Assembly (NCBI GenBank): GCA_018816555.1 | Contig: JAHIVT010000145.1 | Location: forward strand, 1-64,000 | Source of the DNA: Pseudomonadota bacterium | GTDB lineage: Bacteria > Desulfobacterota > Desulfobulbia > Desulfobulbales > SURF-16 | Direction of reading: 5' to 3' | Length of the DNA stretch: 64,000 nt | Part shown: positions 27,685-35,686 of the stretch, in pieces | Layout of the letters: each line of letters starts with the position of its first letter | How positions within the stretch are numbered: position 1 is the stretch's first letter | Notes under the pieces: model-generated | The model's input: only the letters and a program-made list of their open reading frames with translations | The model's database searches: none | What the model was told of the DNA's origin: nothing | Position numbers and translations under genes: made by a program

Positions 27685-29727
27685 TCAGTAACGAATGACA
27701 AACTGTCCTCCGTACGCAAATTCAGTTTCATCCTCATCAATATAGCTACAATAGGCATGCATTGAAAAAATCCGATTTATAGTCCAGTTGTAAGTTGCAC
27801 TATAATCATCACTACTTTCACTATGATTATAACTCAAATTTAACTGAGTTTTGTATGTAGGTGCAACGGTCACAGTGAGATAATTTGTAATACCAGGAGA
27901 TTCATCGCTTTGCCACTCCTGGCCGGCACCCACCTGCATGGAAAGGATATCGGAAGGCCTCCAGCTTATGCCTATCAAACTGGCAGCGTTCCAGGTTGAG
28001 GTTTCAGCGTTTGAAGTGTTGTATCTTTCTGTGAGATCCACCGTCATTGCGGGATTCAGCCGTGCGGTAAATTTCAAGTTGGAATTAAAATCCTGCGAGG
28101 TCGCATCTGTCTCTTCATCACGATCGGTGATGTAAGCAAGATCAAGATTTGAGGTCAAATCAGGGAATATCAATGCGGTCAAATACATGTTGTAATTATA
28201 GCTGGTGTCTGTTTTCACATCCGCTTCATATGTATCGCTCCGGGTGACGCCATAATTCATATCAAGGGTAGGGAGCAACAGCGATGAAAAACTGAGCGAG
28301 TAATAACGTGTTTTTTCTTCATCTTCGTCCCCCACCTGATCTTTCGACTCGCTGGCGCTCAGGGTTGAAGAAAATGAGAGGGTGGGTGACCATATGAGAC
28401 TTGTTGAATTATAGGTCCGACTGATATCATCTCCGACTGCTGTTTCACCGTCCTCCAAAACGAGGTTATACGTCCAGTTGAGACCAGGGGTGATCAGGAA
28501 ACGAAGTGATGTGTCTCCCAAATAGCTGTAATAAGTTGTGTTGCTGGTAATTTTCTGTCCCGGATCACCAGTAACCCTGGTAAAGGCTTCGACCCGGCTA
28601 ATGGTGAAATCAGCGTCAGTGGGAATATGGTCTTCAACCAGCATGATAAATTTAGCTGTTACTTGCGGAATTTCAACCTCAAAGCGCTGCTGGGTACTGT
28701 CGTATATTGTGGAGGTTGCGGGTCCCTGCAAAGTCCAGTCATTTCCATTGGAGCTGGAATAGACTGTCCACTGGAAAAGGTTGAGATTTCCTGCTTCCGT
28801 TTCCCCCAGGTCGGTTTCCGTATAAATATAGAACACATTGACCGATTGTGGTGATAATTGAAAAATGGCGATATTATAACGATCATGAGGAGCAAGATGA
28901 GGAACTGTATTCGGAAAACTCGTTAAGTCATTCCATTCAGGATCATCATCAGGATCAGGCGAAGCCTGTCCACCACGACTTTCTAAGCTGTGAATGGGAA
29001 CCAGGGCGCTGCCGCCAGGATCAATTTTCGTTTCAAAATCCTGGGTGTTGTTGGCGTATTGTCCCAGAAAGCTAACATTTAAACGATCCTGCCAGAAAGC
29101 TTTTTCAGTTGTCAGACGGGCGAGTTGATTGGTTGACTTATCATTACTGTTGGCAACAAAATCATCAGACTCATTAAGGTCTATATTGTAATAGACTTTA
29201 GCGAGCAATAAATCCCAGTCAATATTGAAACCGCTGAAGGTGTTCTCTGCGTCAATCCGGCTTGGACTCTCATCATCTTTGGTGCTGCTTGCTCCATAAT
29301 TAAGCTGCACCATCGGGCAAAGTTCTTTCTGCCAGTTACTGATCCACCTGCCCTGCCAGTTACTGCTGGTCAAATCGGATCTTTCGGAGTTTCGCTGCTT
29401 ATTCCACGAGCCGGAAAGGTCAAAATAAAAGACATCGTTATTAATCTGGTAATCAAGAGAGGGAGTGATTGTCTCTGTTTCATGCCCTCCATCGAAAGTT
29501 GTCGTATAGCGGACAGTTTCGTCTATACTCATCACAGGAGTCAGCGGCTGGTCAAATTCAAGAGTAGTGCTCTGACTGACCTGAGATTCACTTCCTTCAT
29601 CTTCAGTATGCTGATATGTCCCGGTGCCGGTAAATGACAGCGGTTTTCCCAAAACGACATCGTCGCAGAGGAAAAACATCAGCAACAGGGCATAGATAAT
29701 GCCGTTATATTTTATCCCCCCTCGCAT
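27685..29727 (-). CDS. large outer-membrane beta-barrel with a discoidin-like insert, candidate conduit porin
   Basis: 680 residues from ATG 29727 (ribosome site weak). Signal peptide ends VVLG. The mature chain is almost wholly alternating hydrophobic/polar strands of 10-14 residues (LTTEKAFWQDRLNVSFLGQY, TVDLTERYNTSN, LNLSYNHSESSDDYSATYNW) and ends FVIRY, close to the terminal aromatic of outer-membrane proteins. In the middle (about 285-390) a non-barrel region resembles an F5/8-type discoidin domain (NLFQWTVYSSSNGNDWTLQG, FEVEIPQVTAKFIML). Length and composition are like MtrB/PioB-class porins, which hold a multihaem cytochrome across the membrane, although I see no clear homology. It heads the minus-strand block that includes the 26-haem lipoprotein. 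Confidence 0.78.
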   Translation of the reverse strand: MRGGIKYNGIIYALLLMFFLCDDVVLGKPLSFTGTGTYQHTEDEGSESQVSQSTTLEFDQPLTPVMSIDETVRYTTTFDGGHETETITPSLDYQINNDVFYFDLSGSWNKQRNSERSDLTSSNWQGRWISNWQKELCPMVQLNYGASSTKDDESPSRIDAENTFSGFNIDWDLLLAKVYYNIDLNESDDFVANSNDKSTNQLARLTTEKAFWQDRLNVSFLGQYANNTQDFETKIDPGGSALVPIHSLESRGGQASPDPDDDPEWNDLTSFPNTVPHLAPHDRYNIAIFQLSPQSVNVFYIYTETDLGETEAGNLNLFQWTVYSSSNGNDWTLQGPATSTIYDSTQQRFEVEIPQVTAKFIMLVEDHIPTDADFTISRVEAFTRVTGDPGQKITSNTTYYSYLGDTSLRFLITPGLNWTYNLVLEDGETAVGDDISRTYNSTSLIWSPTLSFSSTLSASESKDQVGDEDEEKTRYYSLSFSSLLLPTLDMNYGVTRSDTYEADVKTDTSYNYNMYLTALIFPDLTSNLDLAYITDRDEETDATSQDFNSNLKFTARLNPAMTVDLTERYNTSNAETSTWNAASLIGISWRPSDILSMQVGAGQEWQSDESPGITNYLTVTVAPTYKTQLNLSYNHSESSDDYSATYNWTINRIFSMHAYCSYIDEDETEFAYGGQFVIRY

Positions 29728-30042
29728 CACTCGTTACATTCCACATGTAATTAATAGTTGAAAACTGCCATTTTAATTCACCCCTTGGAATTCCCTTCCC
29801 ATACTTGACAAAAAGACATGAACACAAAGATTATGCAACAGTTAATTCACGAAAAAGCAAAATAAAACAAACACCTACTTCATTAATTTGTTAAAAAATA
29901 AATAGTACACATTCATGGACAAAAAAAATTCCGGCCTGGAAACGATTAGGAGGGAAGGGGTATCGTTTCCTGGCCGGAATTTATCTCATGCGATATTCTT
30001 TTCTTTTACTTTAACATAAAAAACACTTATACAACCTGTTCA
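29728..30042. other. intergenic region between OmcS-like copy 2 and the beta-barrel gene
   Basis: 315 bp, A/T-rich. It contains the terminator at 29921-29983. No -24/-12 promoter or clear sigma70 pair was found on the minus strand, so the downstream block may depend on an activator or on partial read-through. Confidence 0.5.
29921..29983 (-). terminator. strong intrinsic terminator after OmcS-like copy 2
   Basis: A 20-bp stem (AATTCCGGCC/GGAAACGAT arms with one mismatch) around a ~15-base loop, followed on the minus strand by a run of eight T. It separates the abundant OmcS-like gene from the beta-barrel operon. Confidence 0.9.
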
Positions 30043-31161
30043 TCAACCAGCATCTTTGGTGGTATGGCATGAAAAGCAACCACAGGCGGGATCATCACTA
30101 CCTGCTTCGCAGGTATCATAATCCCAGCGCAAAAGATCTGCATATGGAGAACCATGGGCACGATGACAGGAAATACAGTTGACTATTGCATCGCCCGCCG
30201 TTGCATTGACGTCGCTTACCGGGGCTGCAAGAGCTGCTGTGCGGTTAGTAGCAACGGGAACGAGGGGCAGATATGTCCCATCAGTGCCGTAATTCGAATA
30301 TTCTGTGCCGGGAAGATTATTCATGTCATAATCGGTTGGATGCCTGAGCCAGGCTGAACCAGCGGTGTTATCTGTGTCGGCGCCTTTATCATCAGCAGCA
30401 CCTGAGTGAAAATCACCATGGCATTCCGCACAGAGGTAGTTAATGCTTTTTGCCCCTTCGGACAGGGCGGCAGGAGGCGTATCGTTTGTTCTGTCGTAGC
30501 CGTAATATTGATTATGATCGGTTGCACTATTTGTATATTCCCAATCGCTGTCCTCATAACCGATAATACCGTAAAGAAAACGAAAACTCTTGGCAGCTGT
30601 TGAACCATCAATAGCTGAGTCGTCAGCGTGATGGGAGCCTGAGATTGCGGTAAAATCATCAACCGAGCCGCCGTCGTCATGAATACCATGGCAACCATTC
30701 GTGCCCGCGCAGGTCAGCTGCACAGCCCATGTCGCACCGCCGCCATTCAGCTCGGTATTGGCATTAAAAGCGGGATTCCAGCCTGGGGGAGTTTCTCCCA
30801 AAACAAGATCAGCTGAATTTAAACCAACAACGTTATGACCTGTCGTGTCGTCCCCTGCCACCACCCAGCGAAAGTTGCCGCCTGCAAGGGTATTGGTGCC
30901 ATAGGTAGCTGTTGTAGAGAAAACATAGGGGATATTCCCCCCACTGTTAGCTCCGGTATGACAGCCGACACAACCGCCTGACCTGTTGACCAAAGCACCT
31001 TGTGGGCCGGCTGCTACAATAGCTACTCCATCCTGACTGTTATGCATTGTATGACAGTCAACACAGGGCCCTTGGGCCTTCGCACCAACCAATTGCGGGG
31101 CCATTAAGGCAAAACCAATCAGGCCCAAACCTAGCGAAAATACTTTCATTTTTTTAATCAT
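30043..31161 (-). CDS. OmcS-like multihaem cytochrome, probable nanowire subunit (copy 2)
   Basis: 372 residues, GGAGGG before the ATG. Signal peptide ends LVGA. Haem sites: CVDCH (CVDCHTMHNSQ), CVGCH, CAGTNGCH (CX5CH), CAECH, CISCH (CISCHRAHG), CFSCH (CFSCHTTKDAG end). GHNV, WLRHPTDYDM and LLRWDY blocks match copy 1 at 17606, and the six-haem order follows Geobacter OmcS. It has its own transcription unit: a strong terminator downstream and a 549-bp leader region with two RegA-like boxes. This suggests a highly expressed, redox-controlled structural cytochrome; filament assembly is inferred. It differs from copy 1 by longer loops and more Asp and Asn residues. Confidence 0.87.
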   Translation of the reverse strand: MIKKMKVFSLGLGLIGFALMAPQLVGAKAQGPCVDCHTMHNSQDGVAIVAAGPQGALVNRSGGCVGCHTGANSGGNIPYVFSTTATYGTNTLAGGNFRWVVAGDDTTGHNVVGLNSADLVLGETPPGWNPAFNANTELNGGGATWAVQLTCAGTNGCHGIHDDGGSVDDFTAISGSHHADDSAIDGSTAAKSFRFLYGIIGYEDSDWEYTNSATDHNQYYGYDRTNDTPPAALSEGAKSINYLCAECHGDFHSGAADDKGADTDNTAGSAWLRHPTDYDMNNLPGTEYSNYGTDGTYLPLVPVATNRTAALAAPVSDVNATAGDAIVNCISCHRAHGSPYADLLRWDYDTCEAGSDDPACGCFSCHTTKDAG

Positions 31162-31237
31162 CTGAGTCCCTCCGTCTCGTTAAATTGACTTTTTTGATAC
31201 GGCTTGATAAGCTAGTTTTTTTTTACATAAAATGGAA

Positions 31238-31255
31238 TATGGCAAATTGTCGCAG
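31238..31255. promoter_or_regulatory. RegA/PrrA-like box, upstream of OmcS-like copy 2 (proximal)
   Basis: TATGGCAAATTGTCGCAG: right half GTCGC fits the RegA/PrrA half-site GNCGC, and the left half is a one-off GCGNC, with 5-bp spacing. About 77-94 bp from the start codon. Confidence 0.5.
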
Positions 31256-31642
31256 CATTCACCCCGAACACTACAGCCTATCAATTAAACATGCTAAACC
31301 ATACCCCATCAGAAACTGCAAAAAAATTTATAAATTCCATCATCATGGATAGTTAGCTCAACCATACTTAAACTTTATCAAAGTCTGCTGAGATCAGCAA
31401 GGGCATCATCATCAACTCCTGCCACTCATCATTTTTTTTTCTTTTCTTGCACCTACAACAACTATCTTCAATTTACCAGTATATACCCCAAACTCCCAGT
31501 GTCGTATATTTTTTTCCGGATTATTTTCGTGACAGCAACCCTTCAATCCGAACCAACCCAAAGAACTCATTGCTCCTCTTGTCGTCAGAAAACTTTTTTA
31601 GTCTCACGATTATAAATTAACACATAATTCCACGAAAAAACA

Positions 31643-31660
31643 TGTGGCAAATTGTCGCAC
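31643..31660. promoter_or_regulatory. RegA/PrrA-like box (distal)
   Basis: TGTGGCAAATTGTCGCAC, identical over 15 bases to the box at 31238. It lies about 480 bp from the OmcS-like gene and 50 bp from the end of the kinase-like gene. Confidence 0.5.
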
Positions 31661-31710
31661 CTTAAAAAAAGTGTAACAATGATGTCCCACTCTGTAAAAT
31701 TTTCTTATAT

Positions 31711-33255
31711 CTATTTATTGCGGGGAGGGAGACAGTTGTTAACCATCTTGTAAAATGAGCATTCAGGGCAGGTTTCAATTTTACTTGCACACACCACCGC
31801 TATTCTGCTCTGGCAAGTTAGTCCTGATGTAACCCAGCAGATTCGGCCAAAATGGGGATACGCCGAGCAATGGCGCGAAAGCTCCGTCTCGATACCGCAT
31901 CCCAGATATTCCCAGCATGGGGTCATTTTGTCCTGTTCTTCGCTTTGAAAAGGAAAATTAAGAAAAAATTCCGCACCGCTGCCGACGTCATTTTTCACAC
32001 TGACAAAACCACGATGCTCTTCCATGATTTTTTTGAGAATGCTCAGACCAAGCCCTGTACCGAATCCAACCTTTTTGGTAGTAAATAATGGTTCGAAAAT
32101 GAACTGGATAACATTTGGGTCAATTCCTTTACCAGTATCCCTGATTGAAATCGTCAAATAAGGTGCATTATTAATTGACGCATGACCGGTGGCCATGGAC
32201 AAAACTCCACCTTCCGGCATGGCTTCAATAGCATTACAGACAAGAACATCCAAAGCCTGTTTAATCTGCGCAGAGTCAATCTTAGCCTTGGGCAGACCTT
32301 CTTCGTAATATTCTTCCACTGCAATATTATGCTCCTGACACAGCGTTCGATAACGAGGGGAGACTGCCCGTAACGGTTTGCTGATCTTCTCACGCTTCAG
32401 TTCTGCTTCTGACACGTTGCAATAGTCAAGTGTATCCACTAAAATCTTCTCGCCCCTGACAATCTCATTAATTATTACCGAGACAGACTCTTGCCCCTCG
32501 ACTCCGAGAACAGTTTTTTCTTGAAAATTTTGCACTAAACCACCAACGGTCATCAGAGAATTTCTGATCTCATTGGCAACATCAGTTGTTAACCTGCCAA
32601 GCGCGGATAGTTTTTCCATTTCAATCAATTTCTGCTGCACCAGCTTGATGTTTTCCTGTGAATGGGCAAGCTCCCCCTGGAGATCATCAACCTTTTTTTT
32701 GTCACGATTCGCCTGTTCTGACAAAAGCCCCAGAGGAACCGTGATCAAGTAAAGAAATGCAATACGTACGACAAGGTCAGTCCAATGTATGTAATCTAAA
32801 AGAGATGCGATGCTGAGGAGGTAAAAAAAGGCCGAGAGGGTAGCGGCAAACAGACCGAACCTAAGTCCGAAATAAATAGTATGGAGACAGACGAGAAGAT
32901 AAAAACCAAGAAAAAAACTATTTTCAAAACTTCGCTCAGAGTAAACCAGGTTTGCGAGAAAAACGATGTCACAAAAAAAAGATGCTATATAGACTTTTTT
33001 CAGCCAAACAGGCCTGAAAAAGATAACGAAGTAACAGATAATACTATAAAGGGAAAAACCAATCAGAGTTTTGAGCAGAATGGCTTTTTCACTGGCAGAA
33101 TAGGGTACCAGCAACAGCCAACCAATCCCGGCAAAGAAAGAGACAATTCGTAAGACAAGAAAAGTTATATCAACTTCCGAAGTAACAGCTGAAACAGCTT
33201 TCCATTGTTGCTTCAAAGCATTTCGTTGAGTTTCAAGTACCTCAGATTGTGACAT
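31711..33255 (-). CDS. six-helix membrane kinase-like protein with His-to-Asn H-box and C-terminal Cys-rich domain
   Basis: 514 residues. Five to six membrane helices (about 30-180), coiled coil (about 185-215), HisKA-like region, HATPase (N-box VLVCNAIEAM, G1 DTGKGID, G2 GFGTGLGLSI), then a Cys-rich tail (PCWEYLGCG ... CWVTSGLTC ... CPECSFYKMV) of the two-CW type. The expected phospho-acceptor His is Asn228 (VANEIRN for VAHEIRN), one base change from CAT to AAT. So it probably cannot autophosphorylate on His, though ATP binding looks intact. It could be a phosphatase-only or regulatory partner of RegB. It follows tusA on the same strand and diverges from regBA. Confidence 0.85.
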   Translation of the reverse strand: MSQSEVLETQRNALKQQWKAVSAVTSEVDITFLVLRIVSFFAGIGWLLLVPYSASEKAILLKTLIGFSLYSIICYFVIFFRPVWLKKVYIASFFCDIVFLANLVYSERSFENSFFLGFYLLVCLHTIYFGLRFGLFAATLSAFFYLLSIASLLDYIHWTDLVVRIAFLYLITVPLGLLSEQANRDKKKVDDLQGELAHSQENIKLVQQKLIEMEKLSALGRLTTDVANEIRNSLMTVGGLVQNFQEKTVLGVEGQESVSVIINEIVRGEKILVDTLDYCNVSEAELKREKISKPLRAVSPRYRTLCQEHNIAVEEYYEEGLPKAKIDSAQIKQALDVLVCNAIEAMPEGGVLSMATGHASINNAPYLTISIRDTGKGIDPNVIQFIFEPLFTTKKVGFGTGLGLSILKKIMEEHRGFVSVKNDVGSGAEFFLNFPFQSEEQDKMTPCWEYLGCGIETELSRHCSAYPHFGRICWVTSGLTCQSRIAVVCASKIETCPECSFYKMVNNCLPPRNK

Positions 33256-33308
33256 TTGCGGGAGTCCGTCTCAAGTTATTTCTGCGGACACCCTTGTGGT
33301 TAAATTCA

Positions 33309-33554
33309 TCAATATTTATTATTTTCCTCTGCAGATAAAAAATCTAAAAAACCGCTTTCATCTTTTGCCTCGAGAAATTCACGTCCCGCCCTTGCGAACC
33401 ATCCTGGAAGATCATTTTTCGATCCCGGATGAGTCCCCAACACCTCAAGAACCTCTCCTAGTTTTATTTTATTGATAAATTGCTTTGTTTTAAGCAGAGG
33501 GATAGGGCAACTCAATCCTTTTGCATCAAGTGTCAAATCGGCTTTCAGTTCCAT
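33309..33554 (-). CDS. TusA-family sulfurtransferase
   Basis: 81 residues, TGAGGAG before the ATG. It has the family's CPxP motif (GLSCPIPLLKTK, active Cys near residue 16), the beta-alpha-beta layout, and the usual length. TusA-like proteins accept and pass persulphide sulphur to partners in thiouridine synthesis, molybdoenzyme maturation or dissimilatory sulphur metabolism. It is the first gene of a two-gene unit with the kinase-like protein and is divergent from regBA, sharing a 168-bp region with a RegA-like box. Why a sulfurtransferase sits in a redox-signalling locus is unclear; sulphur supply to a sensor or a sulphur-redox cue are possibilities. Confidence 0.9.
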   Translation of the reverse strand: MELKADLTLDAKGLSCPIPLLKTKQFINKIKLGEVLEVLGTHPGSKNDLPGWFARAGREFLEAKDESGFLDFLSAEENNKY

Positions 33555-33645
33555 GTCTACTCCTCAATTCAAGTCTTAAAATTTACCATTATCAATTGAC
33601 ATCTTACATAAAATTGTATTTATCACACCTTATAATGAGACTAAA

Positions 33646-33664
33646 TGTGGTAAAATGTCGCACA
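33646..33664. promoter_or_regulatory. RegA/PrrA-like box in the tusA-regB divergent region
   Basis: TGTGGTAAAATGTCGCACA, midway between the starts of tusA and regB. A TATAAT at 33631-33636 without a good -35 lies beside it. It could mediate autoregulation of regBA. Confidence 0.45.
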
Positions 33665-33722
33665 TACGGTTAAAGGTAATTATTCCGGTATGTTTCTTTA
33701 CATCGCGAACAGGGGATGACAA

Positions 33723-35105
33723 GTGCAATCATGTGACCACAGGATCATAAACGGGCGAACATTCAACAGCGCCGGGCATGACATAACCTTTCTCTGGCTT
33801 TTGCGTCTGAGATGGGCCATTTTAGCATGCCAATCATTCATGGTATTGGCTGGAATCAGAATTTTTCATTTACATATCTCCCTATGGCTTACCTTTCTGG
33901 TGATCGGGCTTGGCCTGATCAGTAACATTTTTCTTTATAATCTACCTGCCCCGAAAAAAATTATTCCATGCTGGGTACCCGCCCTGGTGATGTTTTTTGA
34001 CATCCTGTTGATGACCGTTCTCTTTTTCCAGGTTGTTTCAATCTTTAACCCTTTGAGCATACTTTATATTATTTATATTGTTCTCGGGGCACTCCTACTG
34101 GAACGAAGCTGCTCGTATGCACTCACCGCCTTCACATTGACCTGCTATGCCATCTTTTTTTATCTTTCAAACCCCTTACCGATTGATCAATCGATTCTGA
34201 CCGCATCGCGCCATTGTATCGAGAACCCTGCAATCTTAACTGTTTTCAATAAGCAGTTAGATGAATACCTCAGCTCTCACAGCTATTTCATGTTCTTTAT
34301 ATTTTTCCTTGTTGCCCTGTTGATTGTTTATCCCGTTGCCCAAATAAAAAAAAACATGGAGGAACAGGACGAGGTTTTAAAAGAGCTTGATGAAGAAAGG
34401 ATGCGTAACGAAAGACTGGCATCACTTGCCACCTTTGCAGCCGGCGCAGCGCATGAATTTTCCACTCCGCTGTCGACTATCGCCATAGCCTCAGGAGAAA
34501 TGCTCTATCATTTCAAAAAGCATGGCGGTGACAAAAACCTAATCGACGACACCCGGCTGATTCGCGATCAGGTGGCCAGATGCAAGGAAATCCTCTTCCA
34601 AATGTCAGCTGACAGCGGTAAACTTCTTGGAGAAGCTGTTGACAAATTCAGCATTAAAGAGCTAGTTTATGAGGCTATGGCTCTTTTTAATTTTGAGAAT
34701 CTGCAACAGGTCAACTTTCATAATAAAGTTGGAGACATGCAGGTTGTAATGCCTGTCCGCACCCTTACGCGAACCATTAAAGAGCTTATGAAAAACGCCA
34801 TGGATGCATCTGAACCAGGCGCGCCAATCGAACTGACCTGCTGGAAGGACTCCCAATTTCTTTATTTTGAGGTACAAGATCATGGTACGGGGATGGATGC
34901 AAACTCGCTCAAAAGAGCAATGGAACCTTTTTATACAAGCAAGGAACCGGGCAAGGGAATGGGCCTTGGGCTCTATCTTGCGAGAATAATGGCCAACAGA
35001 TTTGGGGGCGACCTCTATTTAACTTCAGTACCATCAGCAGGGACCACAGCGACGTTAAGTTTTGCCCTCAACCGGATTCAGTCGGATAACTCGACAAATT
35101 CTTAA
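33723..35105 (+). CDS. regB: RegB/PrrB-type redox-sensing histidine kinase
   Basis: 460 residues from GTG 33723, with AGGGG seven bases upstream. Six membrane helices (about 20-215), with NPLSILYIIYIVLGALLL corresponding to the quinone-binding N-P-F region of RegB. H-box SLATFAAGAAHEFSTPLSTIA with His244 is diagnostic for the RegB/PrrB/ActS family. A conserved redox Cys, Cys287 in VARCKEILFQMS, matches the position of the regulatory cysteine in Rhodobacter RegB. The HATPase has G1 DHGTGM and G2 GKGMGLGLYL. It senses quinone and cysteine redox state and phosphorylates RegA, encoded 41 bp downstream. It is divergent from tusA and the kinase-like gene. Confidence 0.93.
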   Translation: MQSCDHRIINGRTFNSAGHDITFLWLLRLRWAILACQSFMVLAGIRIFHLHISLWLTFLVIGLGLISNIFLYNLPAPKKIIPCWVPALVMFFDILLMTVLFFQVVSIFNPLSILYIIYIVLGALLLERSCSYALTAFTLTCYAIFFYLSNPLPIDQSILTASRHCIENPAILTVFNKQLDEYLSSHSYFMFFIFFLVALLIVYPVAQIKKNMEEQDEVLKELDEERMRNERLASLATFAAGAAHEFSTPLSTIAIASGEMLYHFKKHGGDKNLIDDTRLIRDQVARCKEILFQMSADSGKLLGEAVDKFSIKELVYEAMALFNFENLQQVNFHNKVGDMQVVMPVRTLTRTIKELMKNAMDASEPGAPIELTCWKDSQFLYFEVQDHGTGMDANSLKRAMEPFYTSKEPGKGMGLGLYLARIMANRFGGDLYLTSVPSAGTTATLSFALNRIQSDNSTNS

Positions 35106-35146
35106 CGTTTTGCAGCTATTATCAGCACTATGGAGAAGATGCAAAC

Positions 35147-35680
35147 ATGGAAACAATTCTGATAGTCGATGACGAAGACCTTTTCAGAAACAGATTGCAG
35201 CGAGCTTTTGAAAGCCGTGGTTTTATGGTTTATGCAGCGGCAAATTATGATGGGGCGATCACGATAATCAGAGAAGACAGGCCAAAACTCGCTGTCGTTG
35301 ACATGAAGATGCCCGGCAAATCCGGTCTCGAGTTGATCAGGGATGCTCTGCTCATCGATCCAGAGCTGAAAATGGTTGTGTTGACGGGTTACGGAAGCAT
35401 TGCAACAGCTGCCGATGCCGTCAAACTCGGTGCAATTTTTTACCTGCCCAAACCAGCGGATGTCGGGGATATCCTCAATGCCTTCAACAGGAGCCCGGAA
35501 GTCGAGATAGACAACCAACCGGACGACTTCATGGCACCATCCCTTGCCCGAACGGAATGGGAACACATCAACAGAGTCCTGGCTGACTGTGGCGGCAACA
35601 TCTCTGAAACTGCCAAGAGGCTTGGGATCCATCGCAGAACCCTGCAACGGAAGCTTTACAAGTATCCGCCGGATAAATAA
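35147..35680 (+). CDS. regA: RegA/PrrA-type redox response regulator
   Basis: 177 residues. Receiver domain 1-120 with acidic pair Asp8/Asp9, phospho-acceptor Asp52 (LAVVDMKMPG) and Lys in LPKPA. A short linker leads to the highly conserved C-terminal HTH: SLARTEWEHINRVLADCGG followed by NISETAKRLGIHRRTLQRKL, which is nearly invariant in RegA, PrrA, ActR and RoxR. Its target sequence in Proteobacteria has GCGNC and GNCGC half-sites with variable spacing, which matches the palindromes found upstream of this operon, an OmcS-like gene, the PilZ gene and an exported protein. It ends 6 bp before the convergent NHL gene. Confidence 0.95.
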   Translation: METILIVDDEDLFRNRLQRAFESRGFMVYAAANYDGAITIIREDRPKLAVVDMKMPGKSGLELIRDALLIDPELKMVVLTGYGSIATAADAVKLGAIFYLPKPADVGDILNAFNRSPEVEIDNQPDDFMAPSLARTEWEHINRVLADCGGNISETAKRLGIHRRTLQRKLYKYPPDK

Positions 35681-35686
35681 CCGCTT

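Larger units (their letters stand above)
31162..31710. other. long regulatory region upstream of OmcS-like copy 2
   Basis: 549 bp with no gene. It contains two near-identical boxes (TGGCAAATTGTCGCA) 405 bp apart at 31238 and 31643. It is otherwise A/T-rich. No sigma54 promoter with correct spacing was found, and no clear sigma70 -35. Confidence 0.6.

Noticed and set aside
31643-31660. TGGCAAATTGTCGCA read as a sigma54 -24/-12 promoter
   Set aside because: GG and GC are 9 bases apart, not 10, and the element is symmetric; it fits an operator better. The same applies to 31238 and 42450.
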